Shown here: piece after piece, positions 1 through 10,090 of the stretch | Layout: every line of letters begins with the position of its first letter | Position numbering within the stretch: position 1 is the first letter of the stretch | The notes under the pieces: model-generated | The model's database searches: none | What the model was told of the DNA's origin: nothing | What the model saw: only the letters and a program-made list of their open reading frames with translations | Program-made: the position numbers and the translations under genes | DNA from: Rhyzopertha dominica | Taxonomy: Eukaryota; Arthropoda; Insecta; Coleoptera; Bostrichidae | Assembly (NCBI GenBank): GCA_025024175.1 | Contig: QCXZ01000041.1 | Span: forward strand, 9,791,786-9,855,785 | Direction: 5' to 3' | DNA: 64,000 bases

Positions 1-1640
1 CTTCAGGGGAAATTGTAGACTATCGTTACAACAAAATTCTGTTTAGTTTTGGGCTGCTACACAAATCTCCTATTATGTTCCCTATTCAGATTAGAGATGG
101 TCAAAAGAGACCGTTGAATCGGTACACCATGGATCAATTCTTTGGAATGGCTTTAATTCTGTACATTATTCTACGAACACAACCTATAAACGGAAACAAA
201 TGAAACAATCTACNTTGTTAACAGGAAAAATATTGACAGTTAATAATTCAAGGGGCGNTAATAGTTAATGGTAATAATTTGTTTCTTGACTGAGTAGCTT
301 ACTAAGTCTGCCCAGCTTTAGAAAATGATTTCAAATAAAGTGACTTGGTAAAACAACACGCACTTAACAGTAATCTTTGACAATTCTGAAAACAAAATTA
401 CATCTGTTGTTTCAATATTTTAACTTCCAATAATATAATAATTACAGTTGTTTATAATCATGTATTGCTGGAAGCCTGAGCCGCACAAGCCAAAATTTTT
501 GACCTGGACGGAACAATTGAAAAAGGAATACAGTATAGTTTTCTACAAATTCGCATATCGTTAATGCTTAAGGATCGCGGTAGCTCCTGTCTGACTAATA
601 AGGAACGTGCCGTACAAATTTAACAAAAAAGTGTTGCACCGTTATTTTCCAAAATATGCATTATAACATAGTTTATTTTTGCATATCGCGAAACAGCTTT
701 TACTTGTTGCCATACAGTTAGTGGCATTAGCTTAATGAAATTTTCGTTATATATTTTTCCTGCACAATAAGCTACACGAGATCAAAAGCGATACAATCAA
801 TCGATTAAAAAACTGGATCGATTTTATTGTTTCTATTAATTACCTTGAAAGTACCGACTCGAATCTATTCTCACCACCCCCAATTCAAACATTACCTATT
901 TTCAGTGGAATCTTACTTGCATGATCATGTTCTTTCAAATTTGTTAAGACAGTGTCTTGTATAGGTTGTATTAAAACATAATTTTGCTTTGTACAACGCT
1001 CATATGGTTGGTAAGCTACAAAACCGGTTCTGAATTATGTAGTTTCACTTGATGACACCCAGTTCGTATTAGTGTGCAAAAAATTAATGGTAACAATTCT
1101 TCAAGGACGCATTACACGTAATTATTGTCATTATTCTAGTGCTTTCAAAATTTTATCTAACACAATAGTCATATAAAGCTTGGTTGCTTAGGAAGTCCCA
1201 AATTTCTTCCATTGTTTAGCGGATGATGTAAAAAATTGATCAATCTACCTTTGCTGACGCGTACAGACCTCTGGACTAATCCCCAATTTATCAGTAAAGC
1301 CGGACAGCTATAGATAATGGTGTTAGCCATTAATATGGTTAGCTCAGCCTCAATANACTNTACTGCATCAATAGCTTCTGTTTCGGGAATATTACATGAT
1401 ATGCGTTGACAACCATCAATAAACGATTAAAATAGACAAGTAAATACCACTACCGACGAAAACTAACGCTTCAAGTAATAGTTACTGAAGCCATATGGAA
1501 ATAACGAAAGATAACAATGTCAATGAGTATATACGCCGTCAAAGGCTTCTGGATGGAACAAAACCCCTTGTGTCATTACATCTTGACAAATTTTGTAAGT
1601 CATGTGGACGCGTTTTTATCGAAGCACTTTTCTTCCAAAG
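1..1640 (+). other. Intron of the Mlp gene; nothing else seen
   Basis: This is AT-rich sequence with a few undetermined bases. It must be intronic, because the LIM1 exon at 1641 enters mid-codon. I searched it for the first half of LIM1 and found none. No transposon was recognised. Confidence 0.6.
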
Positions 1641-1797
1641 GACTTTGCAGCAAGATGTTGGACTCGACCAACTGCGCCGAACACGAGGCCGAGCTCTTCT
1701 GCAAAAACTGCCACGCCCGCAAATACGGACCCAAGGGTTACGGTTTTGGTGGCGGCGCCGGCTGCTTGAGCATGGACACCGGTGCTCATCTCCAGGG
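1641..1797 (+). CDS. Mlp84B: Mlp exon: second half of LIM1
   Basis: The acceptor is the AG at 1639-1640 and the donor GTAAGT starts at 1798. The exon enters at codon position 2 and leaves in phase 2. It encodes the last part of LIM1, with LDSTN, the CKNC ligand pair and [14 protein letters not shown], then a short linker ending GAHLQG. The matching first half of LIM1 (CPKC...AAEE...H..C) is absent from 1-1640, so it lies upstream. Confidence 0.9.
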
Positions 1798-4700
1798 GTA
1801 AGTCAGTTTCCCTTCAATTCAAACGAAAGAGCGGCAATTTTCCGAACCGGCGACGGCCAGATTTGAGGGCTTTTTCCTTATCTTCGACATAGCCAACACC
1901 TCCGGTTGATGGCTGGAAGCAGTCTGCCTCCCGTTCTTGTGAATCACGTTTGCTTCCGCTTCGGCCTAACCGGATGTGTTTGCTTGCTTGTCAGTTTTGT
2001 TGGAGTAGTCCCTTCGATGCATGACCTTCTCCCTTTTGTATCGCAGCTCCTAAAGGATTCGACCAGGGACTGACTGCGGTCGCCGTCATCACTCGCAGCT
2101 AACAGAGATCCCTACCTTCCATCCTTGTAAATTACAACCTACATGATGTGTTATGTAATTCTAGCTCCTAATAACAAATAGGTTACTGTTTTATTTATGT
2201 CAAAAGAGTAGAAGTTTTACATGTATAAAAATAATTCGATTATTATAGTATTTTTGTAATATTCGAATTAAAAATAAAATCGTAAATACCAACAACTTTT
2301 GGTTGCGTGTGAATGAGCAACGTTCAAAAACATTTGTACCTCTCGTTCTATCGCTTACTAACATTTCTACTGTTTGTATATTGGTGTAAATGTCTTTGAT
2401 CATTGCTCTCGTATATACCTCTCCCTTTTTGTGACCCACGTCAAGGCTCCAGCGTCGCAGCAACGGTGAGAAGTAGTTTCTTGGTGATAAAACGCTACAG
2501 CCACTATGCTCTGTCGCCTTATTAACCCCTTTTTATTTACTTTCCTCCCTAACACCTGTGATGGGATAAGGAAAGTGCCCTCAAGTTTGTCCGTGTAATA
2601 GTTTAGGATAATGATTTGCTGGTGCAACTTTACCTTCTCTCATTACAAGCTGTTTCTTCTGTTATACTTATCACACTTATTCATTTTAGCACTGCTAGCA
2701 GCTTACCACCGACTAATAACATATTTTAACACGTCACTCATTACTGTTTCGATAATGCACATACATGGTTCCTCATTTTAGCGAAGAAGTAGTTGTCAAC
2801 CGCGCACCACTCTTGGCCAAGGTCATCGCCAAGGCGCCTCCAGGAGAAGGATGCCCAAGGTGTGGAGGCTACGTCTACGCCGCGGAACAGATGCTTGCTA
2901 GAGGAAGGGTAAGTTTACATGACGATACTTGCCAATAAAAATTTTGAAAATGGGCAAATAGGGTTGGCACAGGAGATGCTTTCGGTGTAACAATTGCGCC
3001 CGATGGTTAGATTCCACGTCGCATTGCGACGGTCCAGACGGTGAAGTCTATTGCAGAGGTAATACACCTCCTGCACGTTTTTGAGCATGCGGTTTCGTCC
3101 AGTAACTGTGTACCTAATCGCCCATTTCTCGTCTCGAATGCTCTTCTAACGAACCCTTTTCATGTTTTAAGGCCTTCCACAAAAACTGTTTCAAATGTGC
3201 CGATTGTAATAAGGGATTGGATTCCATTAGTGTTTCTGAAGGTCCCGACAAGGAGATTTACTGCAAAGGTGCGTGGAGCACTGATGTTTGTCTGAGCATG
3301 TCTAAATCCTCTGTTTTGTCCTTGTACAGTGTGCTACGGCAAGCGATTCGGACCCAAGGGTTACGGATACGGCCAGGGTGGTGGTACCCTTCAGAGCGAC
3401 TGCTTCCCCAGCAGGTAGGTACACAAAAGCCTTGAGAAGTTCACATTCATGCGTGAGCTTCTTGGGGCAAACATGAACACGCTTCTGAAATGTAATATTT
3501 GTGTGTAGCTTGCTACGCTCAACGCTTTGGTCCCAGGGGAATTGGGCACGCTGGTGGATGTTTTCTTGGACTTATGTCCGATGCATTGGATTTACAATGG
3601 CAGAGGTACAATGTGCCCTAGTCTACCCTTTTCTTGTAGACGTCCTTGTACCAAGCATGCTTAACTCTCACCTCTGTCTATAGCTTCGCTTACGCTTTCG
3701 TTGAACAGTTAAGGCAAAATAACTAAATTGTTTGTTGTAACAGTGATGCTGCACCTAAGACAACGGTGATCGATACCGCCTCCATCAAGGCGCCCCCTGG
3801 AAAGGGATGTCCACGCTGTGGCGGTGTGGTGTTCGCTGCCGAAGAAGTTTTGGCCAAAGGAAGACAATGGCATCGCAAGTGCTTCAAGTGTAAAGATTGT
3901 AACAAGACCCTGGACTCCATCATTGCTTGCGATGGTCCCGATAGGGACGTGTACTGCAAGACTTGCTACGGCAAGAAGTTTGGCCCTCATGGATACGGAT
4001 TCGCTTGCGGTTCTGGATTCCTCCAGACTGATGGGTTGACGTAAGTTGTGGTACGTGGAGGTGCGAATTGAATACTGATGATATTTATTTGCGCAGTGAG
4101 GACGAGATCTCTTCTCAACGACCCTTCTACAATCCCGATACTACATCGATCAAGGCTCCTCCTGGTCAAGGCTGTCCAAGATGTGGAGGCATGGTGTTTG
4201 CTGCTGAACAACAGCTTGCTAAAGGAACTGTAAGTGTCTAATTTAAAGTGTTTCGACTACATTTCCAAGTACTTGTTTCACTTTGCTTTATGTCCGCGTC
4301 TTCCCCAGTTGGTTAGGCAACGGCAGCTGCAACTAACTTTATTCCCCGTAGACGTTCAAGTACGGTGGATTAGTTCAGATAAAGCTATTTCCGAGGATTT
4401 TCCTGTCTGGTGAGATAATAAGGCANCAACCTTGATTTGCATATCGACTAATTTCTTCAAAGACTAAGGAGAATGGTGTTAAACTGTTTAGTTTGAAAAC
4501 TTTTGCCTAGGCGTAGGATTTTAGCCCTGAATGTTACTTTAGCATAGGCTGCATAGGGGTTACGGTAATGCTTTCAACCCCTTTTGCAACATAACGGTTT
4601 ATAGTTATTATGGTTTCAACACTCCGCAAAGACAGTTTCTTCACCGGTAATAGTATGGTCATCCGCTGCTTTTTTATGGGTAGGGCATCTTTATGCATCT

Positions 4701-5649
4701 TCCACTACCCGATCTCTTTTTGGTTTTATAAAGGTTTTCTCACTTCCCCTCTTGCAGAAGAGAGCTCTGGGTTACGCAAAATGTGACCACATTATACAGT
4801 TCTCTTTCTGAAAGGGGAGTTTGTATAAAATAAACAATGTAGTAAGATATTAAACTATTGGAAACGAATTACAGAAATACCTGTGCCATGCTGTCTACAT
4901 ATGAACAACCCGTGGACAGATGTTTCGGATTATTAAGCCTCTTCGGCACAGTTATAATCCCAATGTAGACAACATAGCACAGATCTGATTTCTTTTCTAT
5001 ATTCCAAGGTGGGAAGTGTGTATGGATGTCTACGAAAAGGACGGATGGGTGCAATTTATGTCGCACACTTGATATTTTGGTGCCCCATACATGAATACCT
5101 GCTTATGATTTTGGGCTCACACATACCAGTACTTCTTCTGTACTTTATTGTCGAAGACATGGGTTAAACCAACATTTTATTTTGCAGATGTGGCACAAGA
5201 AGTGCTTCAACTGCGCGGAATGCCACCGGCCACTCGATTCGACCCTAGCATGCGACGGTCCGGACAGGGAGATCCACTGCCGTTCCTGCTACGCCCGTCT
5301 CTTCGGGCCCAAGGGCTTCGGCTACGGCCACTCCCCAACCCTCGTCTCCGACGGAACTTCCACGCTGATTCACAACGACGCCAGGCCCAACTCCGGCACC
5401 AAGGCCCCACCCGGCCAGGGCTGCCGGCGATGCGGCTACGCCGTCTACGCTGCTGAGCAGATGATAAGCAAGAACGGCATCTGGCACAAGAGGTGCTTCA
5501 GCTGCGCTGATTGCGGACGCTCGCTCGACTCGACCAACCAGAACGACGCACCGAACGGCGAGATCTACTGCAGAGGTTGCTACGGAAAGAACTTCGGCCC
5601 TAAGGGCGTCGGCTTCGGAATGGGAGCCGGCACCCTCACCATGGCGTAA
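1641..5649 (+). CDS. Mlp84B: Muscle LIM protein gene (Mlp84B/Mlp60A family), 3' part, multi-exon
   Basis: This is a cysteine-rich (CRP-type) muscle LIM protein. Family members sit at muscle Z-discs and in nuclei and act as protein-protein scaffolds, not enzymes. The exons I can place are 1641-1797, 2782-2908, 2962-3058 or 3172-3268, 3330-3414 or 3509-3605, 3744-4040, 4097-4229 and 5188-5649. All junctions are GT-AG and the phases join without a break. One path gives 451 residues plus a partial first codon, close to the roughly 495 of Drosophila Mlp84B once the missing first half of LIM1 is added. Each LIM carries the HxxC, CxxC and CxxC ligands followed by the family's glycine-rich [12 protein letters not shown] tail. 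The start codon is not in the window, so the first intron exceeds 1.6 kb. The symbol rests on the five-LIM layout and the LIM3-LIM5 sequence. Drosophila Mlp60A also has a long isoform, so the orthology could be to either. Confidence 0.93.
2047..2278 (+). CDS. Candidate alternative terminal exon giving a one-LIM isoform
   Basis: A pyrimidine-rich tract and a CAG acceptor end at 2046. Joined to the phase-2 end of the LIM1 exon (1797), the frame reads GGC TCC TAA, so the protein would stop at 2053 right after LIM1. An AATAAA signal lies at 2273-2278. Drosophila Mlp60A makes a short single-LIM isoform ending just after GAHL, so this is a plausible counterpart. No transcript evidence is available here, and the exon is inferred only from splice, stop and poly(A) signals. 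Confidence 0.4.
2782..2908 (+). CDS. Mlp84B: Mlp exon: LIM1-LIM2 linker and first zinc half of LIM2
   Basis: The acceptor AG is at 2780-2781 and the donor GTAAG at 2909. The exon enters in phase 2 and leaves in phase 0. It encodes the linker, the [12 protein letters not shown] element with the first CxxC of LIM2, and [13 protein letters not shown]. It is shared by every LIM2 variant below, because both candidate second-half exons start in phase 0. Confidence 0.9.
2962..3058 (+). CDS. Mlp84B: Mlp alternative exon 2A: middle of LIM2, version A
   Basis: This 97-nt exon (phase 0 to 1) starts after the AG at 2960-2961 and ends before GTAATAC at 3059. It encodes [17 protein letters not shown] and EVYCR, so it supplies HxxC, CxxC and the first Cys of the last pair. 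It has the same length and phases as exon 2B, 113 bp downstream, and matches it at 15 of 32 residues by my count, including every zinc ligand. The two cannot both be included without breaking the frame, so they are probably mutually exclusive. Confidence 0.75.
3172..3268 (+). CDS. Mlp84B: Mlp alternative exon 2B: middle of LIM2, version B
   Basis: This 97-nt exon (phase 0 to 1) has the acceptor TTTTAAG ending at 3171 and donor GTGCG at 3269. It encodes [18 protein letters not shown] and KEIYCK, with all LIM ligands in place. It resembles the constitutive LIM2 of fly Mlp84B more than version A does (for example KGLDSI). The intron to the next exon is only 61 bp. Confidence 0.8.
3330..3414 (+). 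CDS. Mlp84B: Mlp alternative exon 3B: end of LIM2, standard version
   Basis: This 85-nt exon (phase 1 to 2) starts after TGTACAG (AG at 3328-3329) and ends before GTAGGT at 3415. It encodes [19 protein letters not shown] and then TLQSDCFPS. It supplies the last LIM2 cysteine and the glycine-rich tail, close to the fly Mlp84B sequence. Confidence 0.85.
3509..3605 (+). CDS. Mlp84B: Mlp alternative exon 3A: end of LIM2, variant version
   Basis: This 97-nt exon (phase 1 to 2) starts after GTGTGTAG (AG at 3507-3508) and ends before GTACAAT at 3606. It encodes [17 protein letters not shown] followed by a hydrophobic, leucine-rich tail ([14 protein letters not shown]). Entry and exit phases match exon 3B, so it can replace it and adds four residues. 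The variant tail loses part of the glycine-rich motif and could change partner binding. It could instead be a decaying duplicate. Confidence 0.6.
3744..4040 (+). CDS. Mlp84B: Mlp exon: complete LIM3
   Basis: The acceptor TTGTAACAG ends at 3743 and the donor GTAAGT is at 4041; phase 2 to 2. The exon encodes the [12 protein letters not shown] entry, [26 protein letters not shown], the CKTC pair and [18 protein letters not shown]3 sits in one exon, unlike LIM2 and LIM4, which are split. The HxxC, CxxC and CxxC ligands are all present. It ends FLQTDGLT, a stretch highly conserved with fly Mlp84B. Confidence 0.95.
4097..4229 (+). CDS. Mlp84B: Mlp exon: first half of LIM4
   Basis: The acceptor GCGCAG ends at 4096 and the donor GTAAG is at 4230; phase 2 to 0. 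It encodes the linker ([17 protein letters not shown]) and the first CxxC of LIM4 with [10 protein letters not shown]. The intron that follows (4230-5187) is the longest inside the visible gene. I found no LIM-like alternative half-exon in it. Confidence 0.93.
5188..5649 (+). CDS. Mlp84B: Mlp terminal exon: second half of LIM4 and complete LIM5
   Basis: The acceptor TTTTGCAG ends at 5187 and the frame runs to TAA at 5647-5649. The exon opens MWHKKCFNC, completes LIM4 (CRSC pair, FGPKGFGYG), crosses a linker and encodes LIM5 ([39 protein letters not shown]), ending TLTMA. It is markedly richer in GC than the flanks, as expected for constrained coding sequence. Confidence 0.95.
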   Translation: MWHKKCFNCAECHRPLDSTLACDGPDREIHCRSCYARLFGPKGFGYGHSPTLVSDGTSTLIHNDARPNSGTKAPPGQGCRRCGYAVYAAEQMISKNGIWHKRCFSCADCGRSLDSTNQNDAPNGEIYCRGCYGKNFGPKGVGFGMGAGTLTMA

Positions 5650-6101
5650 AGAGTCCCCTTTTAACGATGATGTAACCGACTTGTTTTTATATTTCTTGAT
5701 TCAGATGCATCTCCCGAGAGAGGGAGTTGCAACTGGTTAAGATTTTCTTCTGGCTTCACCCCCCTAAGCGATTTATGCACTGTAACCAGATAGATGCTTG
5801 ACGACGCATTATTTTTTGATGATGAATTATTTTTTTCTTACGTGTAAGTGTAGATGATTTTTTTATCGAAGAGGAGATACCGTTAACGAAAAGGGGAACA
5901 AGACTACTCGAATGGCAATTTCCAGGCTGACATTGAAAGACTTCCTCGAACGACCAGGAGACGATCCTGAGATTTTTGTACATATCTACATTGGCCAGTT
6001 ATTGGTCTACTATACGGCTTCGCGCTTTGCTAATTGATTTCTGTCTAAGTACTTAAGTTTTTGATTAGTTGTAATGAACCGTGTAATATAACTATAAATT
6101 C

Positions 6102-6107
6102 AATAAA
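6102..6107 (+). terminator. Polyadenylation signal of the Mlp gene
   Basis: AATAAA lies about 455 bases after the Mlp stop codon in otherwise non-coding DNA. It is the first canonical signal I see in the 3' region, which would give a 3' UTR of about 5650-6125. Confidence 0.6.
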
Positions 6108-6125
6108 AATAGGAAAAAATCACCC

Positions 6126-8819
6126 GTATTTCATTTTGGAAGAAAGANACGTGTGTCACCAGTAGTCTTATAATATACAGCTGGATCACAAGCTGCAATT
6201 AGTTTTTAAAATTTATACATACAGGGAAAATATATCTTGCAAACTTTAAACACATCCTTAACAGAGTACGAGGCAAAACGTCTCGTTATTTTAAGACGTT
6301 AAAAAGGCCAAAAGGGCTAAATTACCAATCTCTAACGAGGTTGAAATTAGACAATAAAACTACGAGCTGAAAAATGTCAATATGCCATTGACAATGATCC
6401 CTTTTAACTCAACTTGAAAGCAAGATTTCTTTACGATGGCTATGTACAAAGTTTGAAAAACCTAGTATAACCTCTAGGTTTCAAATATAAAAGCATTACA
6501 TGTTTTAAGAGTAAAAAGCAAACAGTATATTCAACTTTTGTTTGACTTAACTTGTTTTTTAAAGGTATGGCGCTAACTGGACTAAAAACTAAATTGGCTT
6601 GAAAAGGACATTCAATCTTGGATAGATGATCACAATTTTAATTCAAATCGACACAAAACTACAGAAAAAATATAGCTACGTAGTAGACGAATTATGCAGC
6701 AGCTATGGCTGTTTATTTTGAAAACTTGCTCCGACCCAAACATTGATCAAAATGAGGCTTGGTGACGAGAAATTGAAAGAAGTGTGGAGGGAAGCTCTTT
6801 CAGCAATAACGGCTGTGCATACTGAAAAGGTAAAAGAAGAGTTTTAACATGACGTCTTCGTCAATATATTTTAGACAGCCCCTGATCGTGTGTGCCTCTA
6901 TATTTAACAGTATGGTGCAGACAAAGATAGGTGACATCAGCTTTACCACTGTTTTAATTAGTACTCTACTCTTTCTGTTTGTTTGTTAAATAAGTAAAAA
7001 CGAATATGATAGAGACGTGTTTAGTATGATTTACAACATCTTGGATAAATACTATTTTTCCCATACAATTGTTACTTGAATAAACTGGCTACTAATGTTC
7101 AGTTTTTAGAAATCTTCAATAGAAAGCAGCACTTGTGCAATAGTTATTGAAATTCATATTTTCTGGGTGATGATAACGGCAAACCCCCGTTCCTGAAAGT
7201 AATGGCTGAAAACATAACTACTAGTTTTCAAGCTGATTTTGGTTGCCATATCAGCCATATCAGAAATGTATTTTCGTAATTTTCGACAAGAGAATTGTTC
7301 AAGAACGCTCTATTGCTTAAAGATTTGCAGAACGCAATTGATAAGTTACTAAAACTTGGTGTTTTTCTCCGCTGGAGGATGAAAAGAAGTTTTCGAAAAT
7401 TGATCTTTCCGATATTTACCAATATAACCGAAGAACCGCGTAAAATATCAATACACACAGGGCTTTTCGCATACATTCGCGTTCTCTATGGCATAAGATG
7501 TGTTTAGAATTTAATACAACAATAAATTATTTATATGCCACGAGTATGTGTTATTTAAATGATATTTTTTTATCTTTATCACATGTAAATTAATAATGAA
7601 CAGCTGACCCAATAATAGCAAGTTTTTAAGGGACTTAGGAGTGTGGTTTAAAAGTAAAATGTTTAAAATCGAAATTTTTTCAAGACGGTATTCCTATATG
7701 TACTTATACAGTACTTAGATCACAAAAACTGAAAAAGAAGGCTTACGTTTTTTGCAGAATAAAGTTTTTGCCTTCGTCGCGAAATGTTACAGCATTTAAA
7801 TCTCTTCTTGGCTGCATTAGTTTTTATTAACAATAAACACAATGCTTTTCTAATTTTTTAAAGCCGTTACACGAAGTGCTGCAGATAAGTTCTGAATGGT
7901 GATGGGCAATACATTAATAAAACTAATAGTAGGTACGCTTAAATACTGATTTGAGGCGGTAGTCAGTGATGTATATCAGAAAAAAAAAATAATCAAAAAC
8001 CCATGGCGTTCGCTTCTCGAACTTTGAACAATCGTGAAAGTGGTTTTCCTTTAACTGCAAAAAAGAGACGGCACCAATTTCCTTTGGTTCATGTTAATAA
8101 CGAATTATAAACTACTATTAGCAATATTTCTTAAATCTAAAAAAAGTTTTGCCATTTTCTGCAGTAAATGGGCTACAAAAATGGACGTTCTTTCAGCGTT
8201 CGATTTTTGTATCCAGTAGGTACGATAATATTTTATAGCGTTTACTGATAGCAGAATTGTCTTTCAAAACCAACCCCGACACTCTTTATTACAAGATTGA
8301 CATTCAACGGACATGGATGTAACAAAAATTAAAGCATTAGTGTGTTCCTGTATATGGTGGACATCTAAGAAGAAACAAATACAGCTGACTGTTTAAAAAT
8401 GTTAATCGTGTGGTACTTTTTTAGATGTTCTACTAAATAATGATACTAGTAGTAATTCCATTGTAAGTATGAAGATTTCCACGTGTGATTTCCGAAAGCA
8501 ATTCTGGCAACACCAATTTGATGTATTATAGTAACAAGGTCAACTCATTCTATCAAACAATTCAAGTACTTTCAACAAAGCAGGGGAAAATCCTACATGA
8601 ATGAAGAATAAGGAGTATCTACAATCTACTGCGTCGATTATAGAAATTCGAACTATCCATGTCGTATAATTGTATAATAAATAAGATTATGCAATGAGCT
8701 GACTAATAGTCAGTAATTAATGAATAAGTCAAGTCTTAAATTGTGTAGCTTACAGACAAACTTCTTAGGTCGAATATCGATTAACATTTAGTAGGTAAAT
8801 GACGGTCAAAGATTATTGA
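6126..8819. other. AT-rich intergenic stretch, nothing recognised
   Basis: There are no convincing exons, transposon domains or RNA genes. Open frames here are short and show no recognisable motif. Confidence 0.4.
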
Positions 8820-9960
8820 TTGTGCAGTCCACCACTTAAACTTTCAGCGCACTCTTTCATCCAACCAGTGCCGGATTTACCAATTTCTATGCGTCAGCAT
8901 GGTTTTAAGCGTACAAGGTTGAATGAATCTATCTGGCTTGCTTTAGTGGCGGAAGTCTTGGACAATAGGGAACAAGCTGACGTCATACACACGGATTTCC
9001 AAAAAACATTTAATCAAGTTAACTATTTCGTTGTGTTAAATAAGATGGAGTGGTATGGCTTTTCTTCTTCGCTCATAAATTTATTTCGGTCAAATATGCA
9101 AAACCGTCAGCTTAGTGTTAAATAGAGAATCTATTGTGCTGCTACTTCATATCCTGCTACATCCGGTGTGCCGCGGGGATCTATTCTTGGTCCGTTGCTT
9201 TTTCTCTTCTATATTAACGATATTGTAGACATAATTAAGAGCGAAAAGCTACTTTAGCAGACGACCTGAAGATTTTCTATCGCATAGACACAGAGGAGTC
9301 GTTGTATTTGCAGATTGACCTGGATAGGATTTCTCAGTCGTGTGCTATTAACAAACTTTATTTGAATTTTTCCAAATGTAGTGTTATGTCCATTAGTCGC
9401 AAACTCAATCCAACAATATATCCGTATAATGTTAGTAATGTGGCTCTCGGTACGATATACAGTGTTAAAGACTTAGGTATACTTTTTGATGATAAATTCC
9501 TTTTTGTAGACCACATTAATTATATTGTCAGTAACAGTTACAAAAAATTAGGTTTTATTTATAGAAATTGCATTCATGCTTTAAATGCAGTGTTTTTCTC
9601 TTTTGTTAGATCCCAGATGGAATATGCGGTGCTTATTTGGTATATCCTTTATATAACATGTACATTAAGTTAATTGGGGTAGTGCAAAAGCGATGTTTAA
9701 AACTTTCTTCGTTAATTTTTGATGGTGTTTATGCTTCTCGAGGTTGCGATTACGACATTTTACTCGCCAGATTTAGCTATTGCGTTAGAATCGCATTGTA
9801 AAGTATTAATTGTTAAGTTATTATTTGGTCTACTAAATAACCACATTGAGTGTAGTTTCTTATTGTTTAGAGTTAATTTTGCGGTTCCTCATTTAAATTC
9901 CCGTCAACATCTGACTTTTTTGCCTATTAAACCTAGATCCTTTCAACACTGCATGTAGCA
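8820..9960 (+). pseudogene. Non-LTR retrotransposon reverse transcriptase relic
   Basis: This is a decayed RT domain of Jockey/CR1-like type, spread over several frames. At 8905-9125 the text reads QHGFKRTR..., then a palm motif resembling 'TDF-KAF--VN' (here HTDFQKTFNQVN), then GFSSSLINLF. At about 9158-9200 comes a GVPRGSILGPLLF motif, and at about 9256 ADDLKIFY, the catalytic Asp pair of RT. Downstream are LNFSKC, KDLGILFDDKF and the thumb region ending near 9650. Stops and frameshifts show it is dead. No endonuclease domain or 3' tail was recognised, so it is a 5'-truncated copy. Confidence 0.8.
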
Positions 9961-10090
9961 TGCGTAACGTTCATTATGACCCTGTTAAACAACTATTTGC
10001 TTTATGCTCCCTAATACGTTTTTTTTGTGACCTAAGTATTTTTTATTTTTCGTTTTATAGATGTAATTACTATTTTTCGACAGCAGTATG

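Noticed and set aside
1495..1640. The methionine codons upstream of the LIM1 exon as the Mlp start
   Set aside because: The sequence before 1641 does not encode the first zinc half of LIM1, and a splice acceptor sits exactly where LIM similarity begins.
5207..5487. Minus-strand open frames across the last Mlp exon
   Set aside because: They are antisense shadows of GC-rich LIM-coding sequence with no domain of their own.
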